Shown here: in pieces, positions 1 to 8,170 of the stretch
Numbering within the stretch: the first letter of the stretch is position 1
Layout: each line of letters opens with the position of its first letter
Assembly (NCBI GenBank): GCA_021769885.1
Contig: JAETSA010000006.1
Coordinates: 62,001 to 126,000, forward strand
Direction of reading: 5' to 3'
DNA: 64,000 bases
From: Bacillota bacterium
GTDB lineage: Bacteria > Bacillota > Clostridia > Oscillospirales > Acutalibacteraceae
Notes under the pieces: generated by a model
What the model saw: the letters and a program-made list of their open reading frames with translations, nothing else
The model's database searches: none
What the model was told of the DNA's origin: nothing
Position numbers and translations under genes: made by a program

Positions 1-999
1 GAAGGCTATCGCGCAAAGGGCTACAAGGTTTGGTGCGTCGGCGACGATATCTCCTGGATTCGCAAGGGCGAGGACGGCAGACTGTACGCTATCAACCCTG
101 AAAACGGTTTCTTCGGCGTAGCACCCGGTACAAATGACAAATCCAACCCCAACGCGTTGGCATCCACCAAGAAGGGCACAATCTTCACCAACGTTGCGCG
201 TAATCTCGACGACAACACCGTTTGGTGGGAGGGTCTTGACAAGAATCCGCCTGTCAATGCAGAGGAGTGGACAGGAATCAAGACAAACGGCGTAGAGTGG
301 AAAGCAGAGGGCAAAAACCTCGCGCATCCGAACAGCCGCTTTACCGCACCCGCAGTCAACTGCCCGTGCATCAGCTCCGAATTTGAAAATCCGCAGGGCG
401 TGCCGATTTCGGCATTCGTATTCGGCGGCAGACGTGCAAAGCTCGCGCCGCTGGTTTATCAGTCAAGAGATTGGAATCACGGTGTGTTCGTAGGCTCGAT
501 TATGGCGTCTGAAACCACCGCAGCTGCCGCGGGCGCAGTCGGCGTTGTCCGCCGCGACCCGATGGCAATGCTGCCGTTCTGCGGTTACAATATGGGTGAC
601 TATTGGAAGCACTGGATTGAAATCGGTGCAACACTCGATGCAGACAAAGCACCGAAAATCTTCAACGTCAACTGGTTCAGAAAAGACGACGAAGGCAACT
701 TTATGTGGCCGGGCTTCGGCGACAACCTGCGCGTTCTCGAGTGGATTCTCAAACGCTGTGACGGCGAAGTAGACGCAAAAGAAACCGCTATTGGCTATCT
801 GCCCTATGCAAAGGACATCAACATCGAAGGTCTGGAGGGCGAGGTTTCCCTTGACTCCCTTGAAAGCATCTTGGATGTAGACAAAGACCTTTGGGCAAAC
901 GAAGCAGAGGGCATCGCAGAGTTCTACGCAAAATTCGGCGACAAACTGCCGAAGGAGCTTGCTGACGAGCTCGAAACCCTCAAAGCAAATCTGAAATAA
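1..999 (+). CDS. pckG: Phosphoenolpyruvate carboxykinase (GTP), C-terminal part
   Basis: This is the C-terminal 332 residues of GTP-dependent PEP carboxykinase (EC 4.1.1.32), the cytosolic enzyme that interconverts oxaloacetate plus GTP with PEP, GDP and CO2. The frame is open from base 1, so the start and roughly 270 residues, including the nucleotide-binding kinase-1 motif, lie outside the window. Family blocks visible in order are GDDISWI, NPENGFFGVAPGT, HPNSRF, GGRRAKLAPLVYQSRDW, HGVFVGSIMASETTAAA and RRDPMAMLPFCGYNMGDYW. There is no frameshift, and an intrinsic terminator follows about 70 bp after the stop. In anaerobic gut Firmicutes the enzyme usually runs toward oxaloacetate; that direction is inferred from physiology, not seen here. 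Identity is very secure. Confidence 0.97.
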   Translation, partial: EGYRAKGYKVWCVGDDISWIRKGEDGRLYAINPENGFFGVAPGTNDKSNPNALASTKKGTIFTNVARNLDDNTVWWEGLDKNPPVNAEEWTGIKTNGVEWKAEGKNLAHPNSRFTAPAVNCPCISSEFENPQGVPISAFVFGGRRAKLAPLVYQSRDWNHGVFVGSIMASETTAAAAGAVGVVRRDPMAMLPFCGYNMGDYWKHWIEIGATLDADKAPKIFNVNWFRKDDEGNFMWPGFGDNLRVLEWILKRCDGEVDAKETAIGYLPYAKDINIEGLEGEVSLDSLESILDVDKDLWANEAEGIAEFYAKFGDKLPKELADELETLKANLK

Positions 1000-1068
1000 G
1001 CTCATAGCAAACTTGAAATAAAATAAGCTTAAAGCAAGCTTTCAGACGCAGTCAGAAAAATATAAAAA

Positions 1069-1107
1069 ACGTCCGCAGTACAAATCTGTACCGCGGATGT
1101 TTTTTGT
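1069..1107 (+). terminator. Intrinsic terminator of pckG
   Basis: Stem GTCCGC/GCGGAT extended by GTAC/GTAC around a short loop, followed by TGTTTTTTGTT. It closes the pckG transcript before the repeat array begins. Confidence 0.85.
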
Positions 1108-1133
1108 TATCTTAGGTATGAATTTCTGTTGTA

Positions 1134-1760
1134 GGTGTATTTATTCATATTGTAGGGGCGCATCACGAAGCGCCCGAGCACGGTCGGATTTCGCACTCAC
1201 CCAACGGCGGAGCACAACATGTAGGGGCGGGTCTCCGTGCCCGCCCGAGGAAGCGTAAAATTCACACAAATCCTACGGAACGACACAGAGGTCGTTCCCT
1301 ACGCCTGTAGGGGTCGGCGTTCTCGACGACCCGAGGGCAGTCGAATTTTGCACAAACCTAACGGCGATACGCGAATCCTGTAGGGGCGATTCACGAATCG
1401 CCCGAGGACGGTCGGATTTCGCACAAACCCAACGGCGATACGCGAATCCTGTAGGGGCGCTTCACGAAGCGCCCGAGCACGGCTGGATTTTGCACAAACC
1501 CAACGGTGATACACAAACTCGTAGGGGCGGATGCCCTCATCCGCCCGAGCAGACGTAAAAATTTGCGCAAACAAAAACGGCGGGAGCAAGTTACGGCTAC
1601 GCCATTACCCTTTTGTCGCTTCGCGCCATTTTCCCTATTAGGGAAATCTTCCCCGCCCTACACCAGTAGGGGCGTGCATTGCGCGCCCGCCGAAGTCTGA
1701 TAAATTTACGGAACGACACAGAGGTCGTTCCCTACACCCGAAAAATTCGCACACCCCCGC
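1134..1760. repeat. GTAG-hairpin (REP-like) array 1
   Basis: A gene-free stretch of about 630 bp between two convergent genes, filled with hairpin modules. Each opens with GTAGGG followed by an inverted repeat, or is the mirror form ending CCCTAC. Stems change along the array: GCATC/GAAGC, GGGTCTCC/GCCC, GAACGAC/GTCGTTC, GGGTCG/CGACCC, CGATTC/GAATCG, CGCTTC/GAAGCG, GGATG/CATCC. Linkers are near constant, of the type CGAGCACGGTCGGATTT then CACAAACCCAACGG. A 155-bp composite of three modules (1151-1305) recurs at 43564. A 61-bp nested cassette lies at 1590-1650. Open frames through the array are by-products of the repeats. Confidence 0.9.
1590..1650 (+). repeat. 61-bp nested hairpin cassette, copy a
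   Basis: Runs from GTTACGGCTACGCC to GGGAAATCTT and contains the hairpins TGTCGCTTCGCG(C/A)CA and TTCCCTA/TAGGGAA. It interrupts a GCGGGAGCAAG...CCCGCCCTAC module; the empty form of that module is at about 43998-44022. Three other copies have exactly the same length. Confidence 0.8.
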
Positions 1761-1769
1761 ACGGACAAT

Positions 1770-2243
1770 TCACGAGTCACCCGCAAAATCAACGCCGTCC
1801 TCAAATGCATCGGGTGCGCTGACATACAAATCTATATCCATTTCCGTGCCGGTGTCACAGCAAAACTGCATCACCTCTAAAGACGGCGCTAAACAAGGCG
1901 CGGGCTCGTCAAATCGGACAGTCGGCACAACAGCTAACGTAAACGTCACATCAAAATCCTGCTTGATTTTCTTTAAAACATTTACTTTTTCCAAAAGCGG
2001 TGCAATCGTTTTCCGCATTTGATTTTCAACAAGGACATCGTACTCGTCACAAGTGCCGAAACGCCAGGATGCAAAATCAAATGGCTTACCGTCCTGCCTT
2101 TTATCGCCGATTTTCCACGTCTTTTCGGGTTTTAGGTTTAGCAGATCCGAGATAATATCAGGGTCAAAATCACCTGTAATTCGGAAATATGTGTAGCATT
2201 GTGTTCTGTTGGTATGATAACAAATTCTTTCAGGATTTTCCAT
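1770..2243 (-). CDS. DUF4279 domain-containing protein
   Basis: A 157-residue soluble protein. It matches the DUF4279 pattern: an N-terminal strand TYFRITGDFDPDIISDLL, then KPEKTWKIGDKR and a SWRFGT motif, then a region describing a mixed alpha/beta fold. Members are small cytosolic proteins of unknown function, sometimes found as immunity-like or regulatory partners; no such partner lies next to this copy. The ATG at 2243 is preceded by AAAGGGC six bases upstream, which supports the start. It is transcribed after the downstream-facing RluA gene on the same strand with a 21-bp gap, so the two may share a transcript. The stop abuts REP-like array 1. Family call is reasonably sure; function is unknown. 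Confidence 0.75.
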   Translation of the reverse strand: MENPERICYHTNRTQCYTYFRITGDFDPDIISDLLNLKPEKTWKIGDKRQDGKPFDFASWRFGTCDEYDVLVENQMRKTIAPLLEKVNVLKKIKQDFDVTFTLAVVPTVRFDEPAPCLAPSLEVMQFCCDTGTEMDIDLYVSAPDAFEDGVDFAGDS

Positions 2244-2264
2244 TTAGTTGCCCTTTATAATTGT

Positions 2265-3227
2265 TTATAATTCCCCATCCCGAAATGCCCGCGCAAACCA
2301 AACGTCCGCAACCTGAAAGCACCTTCCGTTTAAATAATTCAAAATCCCCGCATCCGTGGTGAAGTCAAATTGCAGCTTGTAGGAATACAGAAACTGCTTT
2401 TTGTATCCGTATGCCTTATTCTGCGCGTTTCTGCCGTATTTGCCGTCGCCTAACAGCGGATGCCCGACAGATGCGAAATGTGCGCGGATTTGATGTGTGC
2501 GCCCTGTCAGTAAATCAACTTCGACTAAAGACAGCTTGCCGTCGCTTTCCAATACGCGGTATTTTGTGCGAATCGTTTTTGCGCCTGCTTCGGGCGTTTT
2601 CAGCACGCGAACCATATTTTTTTGCGCATCTTTGATTAAATATCCCTCTAAAATACCCGCCTGCGGCTTCGGCGTGCCGTGCAGAACGCACAAATAAAAT
2701 TTGTGCAGCTCTCGGTCTTTCATTTTTTGATTCAAAATCCGCAGGCTTTCGGCGTTCTTTGTCGCAATTACAATGCCTCCTGTGTTGCGGTCGATACGGT
2801 TGACAAGCGCGGGCACAAAGCTGCTTTCCTGCGCAGGGTCATATTCGCCTTTTTCATATAAATAACGCTTTACGCGCCCAATCAGCGTGTCAATAAATTC
2901 ACGGTCGTCAGGGTGGCAGAGCAGACCTGCGTTTTTGTTAAGCAGGAGAATATTTTCATCCTCATACAAAATATCCAAGGCTTTTCCGGCACGCAAAAAG
3001 TCATAAACCGTTTCGCTTTTCTCGAAAAATTCATCAGCAACAAATATTTTGACACTGTCGCCGACCTGCAAGCGTGTGGAAATTTCTGCACGCTTGCCGT
3101 TTATTTTAATATTCTTTGTGCGAATCGCTTTGTAAAGCATGGATTGCGGCAAATTCGGTGCGACCTTTTTTACGAATTTGTCGAGCCGCTGTCCCGCATC
3201 ATTTTGCGTGATCAAAAATTCTTTCAT
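2265..3227 (-). CDS. RluA-family pseudouridine synthase
   Basis: A 320-residue RNA pseudouridine synthase that isomerises uridine in rRNA or tRNA; the target cannot be told from sequence. An N-terminal S4 RNA-binding domain (about residues 12-60) precedes the catalytic domain. The catalytic aspartate lies in NRIDRNTGG near residue 145, a variant of the common HRLDRDTSG motif. RTHQIRAHFASVGHPLLGD, typical of RluA enzymes, follows near residue 260. The open frame reaches back to 3272, but the ATG at 3227 is chosen because MKEFLITQNDAGQRLD is a typical family start and AGGA lies about nine bases upstream. It is probably transcribed with the downstream DUF4279 gene. Confidence 0.92.
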   Translation of the reverse strand: MKEFLITQNDAGQRLDKFVKKVAPNLPQSMLYKAIRTKNIKINGKRAEISTRLQVGDSVKIFVADEFFEKSETVYDFLRAGKALDILYEDENILLLNKNAGLLCHPDDREFIDTLIGRVKRYLYEKGEYDPAQESSFVPALVNRIDRNTGGIVIATKNAESLRILNQKMKDRELHKFYLCVLHGTPKPQAGILEGYLIKDAQKNMVRVLKTPEAGAKTIRTKYRVLESDGKLSLVEVDLLTGRTHQIRAHFASVGHPLLGDGKYGRNAQNKAYGYKKQFLYSYKLQFDFTTDAGILNYLNGRCFQVADVWFARAFRDGEL

Positions 3228-3716
3228 ACCGTTTTTTCCTATACTATTATATATAGCCTTTTTTCTGTGCATTTTTTTCCTTCAAATAACTGCTATCAGT
3301 ATAGCACAAATCCGTAAAAAACGCCATAATTTTCGAAGTAAAGTCATAGAACAGAAAATCCATTGAAATTAGGCTGATTTTCTGTGCGGAGTGGGGAAAA
3401 TCATCGGATTTTTAGAAAAAATCCAAATTTTTTTATGAAAACGTATACACAATATCTATGTAAAATCAAGGGAATGCATACTTTTTTTGTATTTGCATAT
3501 ACTATATATGGAAAACAAGGCTTTTTTAACCGAAAATTTTTAAAAAAAATCGTTTTGTTACCCCTTTGTAACCAAATGTAAGATTTTTAACATTTTCACA
3601 AATATTCACCGAATTTCGTAAATCTAACTTCTAAAAAAAACGGAAAAAGCCTTGTTTTTGACAGATATTGACATTTCCGATTGTGCAAGTTAAACAAAAA
3701 GTCATCTTTTGAAAAT
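3228..3716. other. AT-rich intergenic region without recognised gene
   Basis: About 490 bp between the RluA gene and the promoter of the YabE-like gene. It is A/T rich with several homopolymer runs and one small inverted repeat, GTTACccctttGTAAC, near 3555. None of its short open frames has a ribosome site. It probably holds the divergent promoter for the RluA gene, but I cannot place one convincingly. Confidence 0.6.
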
Positions 3717-3745
3717 TTGACAATTAGCGGAGTTGGAAATATAAT
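3717..3745 (+). promoter_or_regulatory. Sigma-A promoter of the YabE-like gene
   Basis: Perfect consensus: TTGACA at 3717-3722, a 17-bp spacer, TATAAT at 3740-3745. Transcription should begin near 3752, leaving a leader of about 140 nt before the coding region. An ATG at 3744 lies inside the -10 box, so the 41-codon frame that begins there cannot be read from this transcript. Confidence 0.85.
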
Positions 3746-3751
3746 GACCGA

Positions 3752-3893
3752 AGTCACAAGCGATAATAACAGCGGCGCCGCGAAAAGACCGTGCCTTCTC
3801 AATCTTTTCAGAGAGCATACGGTCGGCGTCCAACAGCCTTTCGGACAGCAAAGTCCCATTTCCCGATAAGGTATGAGTTAAAGGAGCAGAATG
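3752..3893 (+). promoter_or_regulatory. Structured 5' leader of the YabE-like gene
   Basis: About 140 nt between the predicted start site and the gene. It includes a hairpin with arms GACCGT (from 3787) and ACGGTC (ending near 3824), with a secondary CTC/GAG pairing inside. It does not match a riboswitch family I can name, although wall-hydrolase genes of Firmicutes are often controlled by c-di-AMP riboswitches. AAGGAG at 3881-3886 is the ribosome site. Confidence 0.4.
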
Positions 3894-5147
3894 ATGATTA
3901 CTGAATTAAAAGGGTATGTAAAAGCGACCCGAACGACCGTTTGGAAGGTCGTCGCGCTGATTTTAGCGTTGGCTGTGCTTTGCGCAGGGACTGCTTTTGC
4001 TGCCGCTCCGAGCCTCTATGTCGTAGACATTTATGACGGTTCGGAAATCACAAGAGTAGAAACGACCAAAACGGACGCTTACGAAATTGTGAAACAAGCA
4101 GAGATTGATTTGTCCGAAAAAGATAAGCTTTCTTTGGACGCCTTTGTTCCGGGTGAGGATAGCGTGCTGACCATTTACCGTGCGGCGGCAGTCACTTTTG
4201 TACGTTTAAACGGTGAGACGGTTTACACGGTTTGTGCAGGAACAGTTGCAGATTTGTTGACGGAGCTTTCCGTTACGGTCGAAGAAGGGCAGTTAGTCAG
4301 CCTGCCGACCGCGACCGTCCTGAAAGACGGTATGACTGTGAAGATTACGAATGCGTATCACGTATCTGTAACGGCGGATGCTGTACAGCAAACCTTGCTT
4401 TTGGGCGAGGGGACTGTAAAAGATGCGCTTCAAAAAGCGGGTATCACTTTAGGTGAAAACGATGAGGTTTCCCCGTCGCTGGACAGCGCACTGTATGACA
4501 ACGTAAACATCACGGTTTACCGTGTGGAGTACACAGAACGCACGGTGAATGAAACGATTCACTTCACGAAGAAAACAGAAAAATCTTCGGCACTTTACAA
4601 AGGGCAGAGCGAGATTTTGCAGGCGGGTGCGAACGGCGAAAAGACCGTCACCTACCGCGACAAGATTGTAGACGGCGTTCGCGTTTCTTCCGAGGCCATC
4701 AGTGAAACCGTGCTTACAGAAGCCGTGCCGCAGATTACAGCGGTCGGTACAAAGCAAAAGGCAGTGGCAGTGGCGAGCCTTCGAAACGGCGGTACACCGA
4801 TTTCTGAGCTGACTGCGCCCGAAACTCTGCAAATCGTAGACGGCGCACCGACGCAGTATTCTAAAATTATTACCGGTAAAGCGGCGGCATATACCGCTTC
4901 GCCCGGTTCCAAAACGGCAAGCGGCCGTGCGGTAAAGCCCGGTTATATCGCCGTGAATCCGAACCAAATTCCCTATGGCAGTAAGCTGTGGATTGTTTCC
5001 ACCGACGGCATTGTTTACGGCTATGCCATTGCGGCGGATACAGGCGGATTCGTAAAAAAAGGCAAATTCACGGTGGATTTGTTTATGAACACCGAGGCCG
5101 AATGCAGACAGTGGGGCAGCAGAGACGTAGTGATTTACGTCCTGTAA
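3894..5147 (+). CDS. YabE-like secreted protein with DUF348, G5 and 3D domains
   Basis: A 417-residue exported wall-remodelling protein. An N-terminal hydrophobic segment (about residues 20-38, ending in AGTAFAAAP) is a signal peptide or anchor. Two DUF348 repeats follow (TTKTDAYEIVKQAEI and LLGEGTVKDALQKAGI regions), then a G5 domain (about 205-285), then a C-terminal 3D domain with the conserved aspartates in AADTGG and FTVDLFM. The 3D domain is related to MltA-type lytic transglycosylases. The first ATG is at 3891, but the ATG at 3894 is better spaced from AAGGAG. It is monocistronic, with a consensus promoter and a strong terminator. Cutting of peptidoglycan glycan strands during growth or spore germination is the family-based expectation. 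Confidence 0.9.
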   Translation: MITELKGYVKATRTTVWKVVALILALAVLCAGTAFAAAPSLYVVDIYDGSEITRVETTKTDAYEIVKQAEIDLSEKDKLSLDAFVPGEDSVLTIYRAAAVTFVRLNGETVYTVCAGTVADLLTELSVTVEEGQLVSLPTATVLKDGMTVKITNAYHVSVTADAVQQTLLLGEGTVKDALQKAGITLGENDEVSPSLDSALYDNVNITVYRVEYTERTVNETIHFTKKTEKSSALYKGQSEILQAGANGEKTVTYRDKIVDGVRVSSEAISETVLTEAVPQITAVGTKQKAVAVASLRNGGTPISELTAPETLQIVDGAPTQYSKIITGKAAAYTASPGSKTASGRAVKPGYIAVNPNQIPYGSKLWIVSTDGIVYGYAIAADTGGFVKKGKFTVDLFMNTEAECRQWGSRDVVIYVL

Positions 5148-5167
5148 CCTCTAAGATACTTGTGACG

Positions 5168-5204
5168 ATTCCCCCGACCGAAAAGGTCGGGGGCTTTTGG
5201 TTTT
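5168..5204 (+). terminator. Intrinsic terminator of the YabE-like gene
   Basis: Nine-base-pair stem CCCCCGACC/GGTCGGGGG with a GAAAA loop, then CTTTTGGTTTT. Confidence 0.92.
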
Positions 5205-5215
5205 GTGCCGTTTGC

Positions 5216-5560
5216 AAAATACAGAATGCATTTTACGCGTAGGGAATGCGCATTGCGCATTCCGCGGGCGCGCAATGCGCGCCCCTACGGTGGGTGCGTT
5301 TTTTACACATATCGTAGGGACAGCCCGGGCTCGCTGTCCGTTCTGCGGGCGAACACAGTTCGCCCCTACAGGTTGTGATTCGCCGTTGGGTTTGTGTAAA
5401 ATCGAACCGTGCTCGGGCTACGTGCAATCGCCCCTACAAGGTTCGCATAAACCTGTCATTCTGAGCCGTTAGGCGAAGAATCTCACACAGAACAAAGTAA
5501 ATTGGATAATGCGTAGGGAACGACCTTTGTGTCGTTCCGCAAGATTTTCATCCGATTTCG
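5216..5560. repeat. GTAG-hairpin (REP-like) array 2
   Basis: Lies between two convergent genes. Contains GTAGGGAATGCGCATTGCGC, a mirror-form CGCGCAATGCGCGCCCCTAC, a GACAGCCCGGGCTCGCTGTC stem, a GGGCGAACACAGTTCGCCCC mirror module and GTAGGGAACGACCTTTGTGTC. The AAACCTGTCATTCTGAG...AAGAATCTCAC motif, seen again near 26090, 34470 and 59920, separates two modules. Confidence 0.88.
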
Positions 5561-5609
5561 ACGGGCGTGTGTTACCTCCTCTCGCAGGAGAACTGTTCCG
5601 TAAATGAAT

Positions 5610-6395
5610 TTAGATAGTATTACTGTCTTTTTGAAAAATATCTAAAAAATGAAAGGACATACCGACACAGTCTGCGCGTTCGCACATTTGGAAATGATAC
5701 TGCATATACAATTCAAACTCGGCATCGCTGAAGCCGTCTATTATATCGCCGAAAAATTCCGACAGCATATCTGTGCCGACAAAGTGCAGTCTGCGCACAG
5801 AAAAGCTTTGCATAAGACTGTCAATCTCCGCCTTGCGCGAAAGGGAAAATACAAGTTCCGGTAAAGGTTTCATATGAAAATCCTGCGTTAGACGGTTGCT
5901 TTCTGCATATGCCTGTATTTGATGCTGTACAAAGAGATTATAGATTGTCGTATCGTTGTTGCAGTATGCGGCAAAAATAACACCGTTTGGTTTTGCAACA
6001 CGTATTGCCTCAGCGAGTGCATTTAATTTGTCAGCTTTGTTGAACAGATGATACATCGGACCGAGCAAAAGGACGATATCGTAGGTGTTGCTGTGCAAAA
6101 ATCTCAAATCAACTGCATTGCCCTTGAAAATGCGCAAATTGCTGTTATCTTTTGATTTTTACTTTAAAAGTGCAATATGCTTTGGCAGAAGCTCAACTGC
6201 ATCAACAGAATATCCCTGCGCGGCAAGAGCGAGAGAATACCGCCCTGTACCCGCGCCGATTTCCAAAATCCGCGCACCCTGAAATAAGTATTTTTGAATA
6301 TAGCGCATTGTCGTTAAATATTCTGTTTGACGGCTTTTGCGCAGAAATCGTGCATCTTCATCATATTGTGCGTAGTATTCTTCAACACAGTTCAT
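5610..6395 (-). pseudogene. SAM-dependent methyltransferase interrupted by an in-frame stop
   Basis: A class I methyltransferase of about 260 codons split by a single TAA (TTA on the plus strand at 6159-6161). The N-terminal part carries SAM motif I, ILEIGAGTGRYSLALA, and the acidic VDAVELLP strand. The C-terminal part carries RIFKGNAVDLRFL, YDIVLLLGPMYHLF and AKPNGVIFAAY. Both pieces are in the same frame, so this is a nonsense change and not a frameshift; AAA, GAA or CAA to TAA would explain it. The second piece lacks the SAM site and has no clear start. The ATG at 6395 overlaps the end of the double-GNAT gene by 14 bp. Either a recent pseudogene or a sequencing error. Confidence 0.8.
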
Positions 6396-7500
6396 AAAAC
6401 CGCTCCTGTTCCGTTTCTTTCCAATCCAGCCACTCCTCTTTTAAAATACCGTATTTTTGCGCATCGCCTGTGCCGCGCGCACCTTTTTTGTAATAGTATT
6501 GTGGAAATAATCCCTCTTTTTTCATTCCCAACTTTTCCATTACCTTGCCCGAAGCAGGGTTGCGCGTATCGTGACCGGCGGATATTCTGTGAAAACCGAC
6601 CTCGCAGAACAGAAAATCAAATACCGCTGTTGCCGCCTCAGTCATAATGCCCCTGTTCCAAAAAGGCGCGTCAATCTGCCAACCCATAACGGCTTCCCAA
6701 AGATTATCGTGGCGCACAACATCAATATTTCCGATAACCCTTCCCTCATATTCAATTGCCCAGTTGTAGCTGTCCATTTGTTTTGCTTCGTCAGCCCAAA
6801 GGCCGGCGATTTTTTCCGAATCAGCAAGCTCCTTGTGCGGCAGATAGCTTACATAACGGTTGACTTTCGGGTTGCTTGCCCACGTAAAAATATCCTTGTA
6901 ATCGGATTTTTTGAATTTTCGCAGGGTCAGCCGCTCGGTTTTGAGCGTTACCGTGCCCTTGTGGTGCGTTAATTCTTCGCCGTTTTTTGTCCAAAGGTAT
7001 TCTTTACAGCGGAAAGTTGCACTGCCGTCGAATTTTTGATAAGTGCTGTAATGATGGAACACAAGCCCACAATTGCGAAGCACCCGGCCGCTGTTAGGAT
7101 TTTTCACCGCGTGGCAGGAGCCGATTTTTACGGCATTCAGCTCGGTCTTTGCAAATCGAATCATTTCCTGTGCCGCCTCGGTGGCATAGCCCTTGCCCCA
7201 GCTTTGGTGCCGCAGATTGTAGCCGACGCGCCACTGCTGACGGTCGGTTTCCCAATAGACCCCGCCCGAGCCGATGAGCTCGCCGCTTACCTTTTCTACA
7301 AACCCGAAGTCGTAATCTGCGTCGGAACTGTGGTCAATACTGCGAAGCCATTCCAGCGTTGTGTCTATCGTTTCGTGCTTCGGATATGTCATATATTTCG
7401 CTACGCGTTCGTCGCTTGCCCATGCGAATACCGCGGGAGCGTCCTCGACGCACAGCGGTCTTAAAATTAACCGTTCGGTTTCCAATATCGGTGTGTACAT
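6382..7500 (-). CDS. Tandem GNAT (RimJ/RimL-type) N-acetyltransferase
   Basis: A 372-residue protein made of two complete GNAT domains, each of the RimJ/RimL type that moves acetyl from acetyl-CoA to an amine. Domain 1 (about 1-180) has TERLILRPL, the CoA-binding motif HQSWGKGYATEAAQ and NPNSGRVLRNCGL. Domain 2 (about 190-365) has TERLTLRKF, FWNRGIMTEAATA and NPASGKVMEKLGM. They join through a short charged linker with no frameshift. The open frame extends to 7662, but the ATG at 7500 has AAAGGAG eight bases upstream and gives the usual MYTPILETERL start. It overlaps the broken methyltransferase downstream, so both were one transcription unit. Substrates are unknown; small molecules, peptides or ribosomal proteins are all possible. 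Confidence 0.88.
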   Translation of the reverse strand: MYTPILETERLILRPLCVEDAPAVFAWASDERVAKYMTYPKHETIDTTLEWLRSIDHSSDADYDFGFVEKVSGELIGSGGVYWETDRQQWRVGYNLRHQSWGKGYATEAAQEMIRFAKTELNAVKIGSCHAVKNPNSGRVLRNCGLVFHHYSTYQKFDGSATFRCKEYLWTKNGEELTHHKGTVTLKTERLTLRKFKKSDYKDIFTWASNPKVNRYVSYLPHKELADSEKIAGLWADEAKQMDSYNWAIEYEGRVIGNIDVVRHDNLWEAVMGWQIDAPFWNRGIMTEAATAVFDFLFCEVGFHRISAGHDTRNPASGKVMEKLGMKKEGLFPQYYYKKGARGTGDAQKYGILKEEWLDWKETEQERFYELC

Positions 7501-7574
7501 ACGTGTTACTCCTTTGTGTATAAATTTTTCGGTTGATGCTCCCGACGCGTCTGGAGAGCGCAAACAGAAACTAT

Positions 7575-7608
7575 ATAAAAAACCGCCGATGCGTTGTGCA
7601 TCGGCGGT
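7575..7608 (-). terminator. Intrinsic terminator of the small peptide gene
   Basis: Eleven-base-pair perfect stem ACCGCCGATGC/GCATCGGCGGT; read on the minus strand it ends in TTTTTTATATA. It lies between the 30-codon gene and the GNAT gene, so the latter needs read-through or its own promoter. Confidence 0.88.
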
Positions 7609-7633
7609 GTGAAGAGCAAATTTTAAAAATTCG

Positions 7634-7726
7634 TTACTCCAAAGACGATGAACACAACACAAATAAGCCGAATGCGACGAGCGCTTCGGACGGTTTCATA
7701 TTCATCGAATGAAGTTTAAATTGCAT
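7634..7726 (-). CDS. Small 30-residue peptide gene, unknown function
   Basis: I do not recognise this peptide. It begins MQFKLHSMNMKPSEALV and ends in a hydrophobic stretch, AFGLFVLC, followed by SSSLE. The case for a real gene is its context: a TTGACA-16-TATACT promoter just upstream, an AGGCAGGTG ribosome site six bases before the ATG at 7726, and a strong intrinsic terminator 26 bp after the stop. That makes a complete monocistronic unit of about 160 nt. A membrane-active peptide, a signal-peptide-like precursor or a leader peptide controlling the GNAT gene behind the terminator are all possible. No cognate processing enzyme or immunity gene is adjacent. A dual-purpose small RNA is another reading. 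Confidence 0.6.
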   Translation of the reverse strand: MQFKLHSMNMKPSEALVAFGLFVLCSSSLE

Positions 7727-7754
7727 GGTGTTCACCTGCCTTTCATTTTGATTC

Positions 7755-7782
7755 AGTATAACACAAGATTTTGGTTTGTCAA
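7755..7782 (-). promoter_or_regulatory. Sigma-A promoter of the small peptide gene
   Basis: On the minus strand: TTGACA (7782-7777), 16-bp spacer, TATACT (7760-7755). Only one base departs from consensus. It drives the unit at 7634-7726. Confidence 0.8.
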
Positions 7783-7814
7783 GAAATTTTTTATTCTGTT
7801 CGTTTTTTTACAGT

Positions 7815-7860
7815 AAAACTGCCGCGTGAGGGGGAGACTGCACACGGCAGTTTTTGTTTT
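7815..7860 (-). terminator. Terminator hairpin downstream of the XRE gene
   Basis: Stem AAAACTGCCG/CGGCAGTTTT with a 20-nt loop. It has T-rich tails on both strands and so could act in both directions; on the minus strand it ends the regulator gene at 7873. Confidence 0.7.
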
Positions 7861-7872
7861 ATGGCACAGAGC

Positions 7873-8103
7873 TTACCGAAACACAAACAGCTTTTCCACA
7901 GGAATTTCAAATAAATCCGCAATGTCAAAAATCACATCCAACGATACACCCGCATTTGCAAGCTCGATTTTGCTGACCGTGGTGCGGTCAATGTCCAGCT
8001 TTTCGGCAAGGCTTTCCTGCGTGTAGCCGTTCAGCTTGCGGTAATATGCAATGTTCAGCCCCAAAAGACGATATTTCTGTTTATGACTTAATTTCATTTT
8101 CAT
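7873..8103 (-). CDS. XRE-family helix-turn-helix regulator
   Basis: A 76-residue protein that is almost entirely one Cro/C1-type HTH domain: GLNIAYYRKLNGYTQESLAEKL as the first helices, then DIDRTTVSKIELANAG across the recognition helix, then SLDVIFDIADLFEIPVEKLF. It should bind DNA as a dimer and has no extra sensory domain. The ATG at 8103 is used; a GTG one codon earlier is possible. No clear ribosome site precedes either, so translation may be weak or leaderless. Such single-domain regulators usually control neighbouring genes, but both flanks here are separate transcription units, one of them behind a MITE. Targets are unknown. Confidence 0.85.
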   Translation of the reverse strand: MKMKLSHKQKYRLLGLNIAYYRKLNGYTQESLAEKLDIDRTTVSKIELANAGVSLDVIFDIADLFEIPVEKLFVFR

Positions 8104-8170
8104 CACCGAAAAAATAATACAAGAATTTTTTCACGAGCAGCAGAGAATTAAAACCAACAAATTATGCTTA

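Noticed and set aside
3744-3869. 41-codon frame upstream of the YabE-like gene
   Set aside because: Its ATG lies inside the -10 box of a perfect promoter, so it is not in the transcript.
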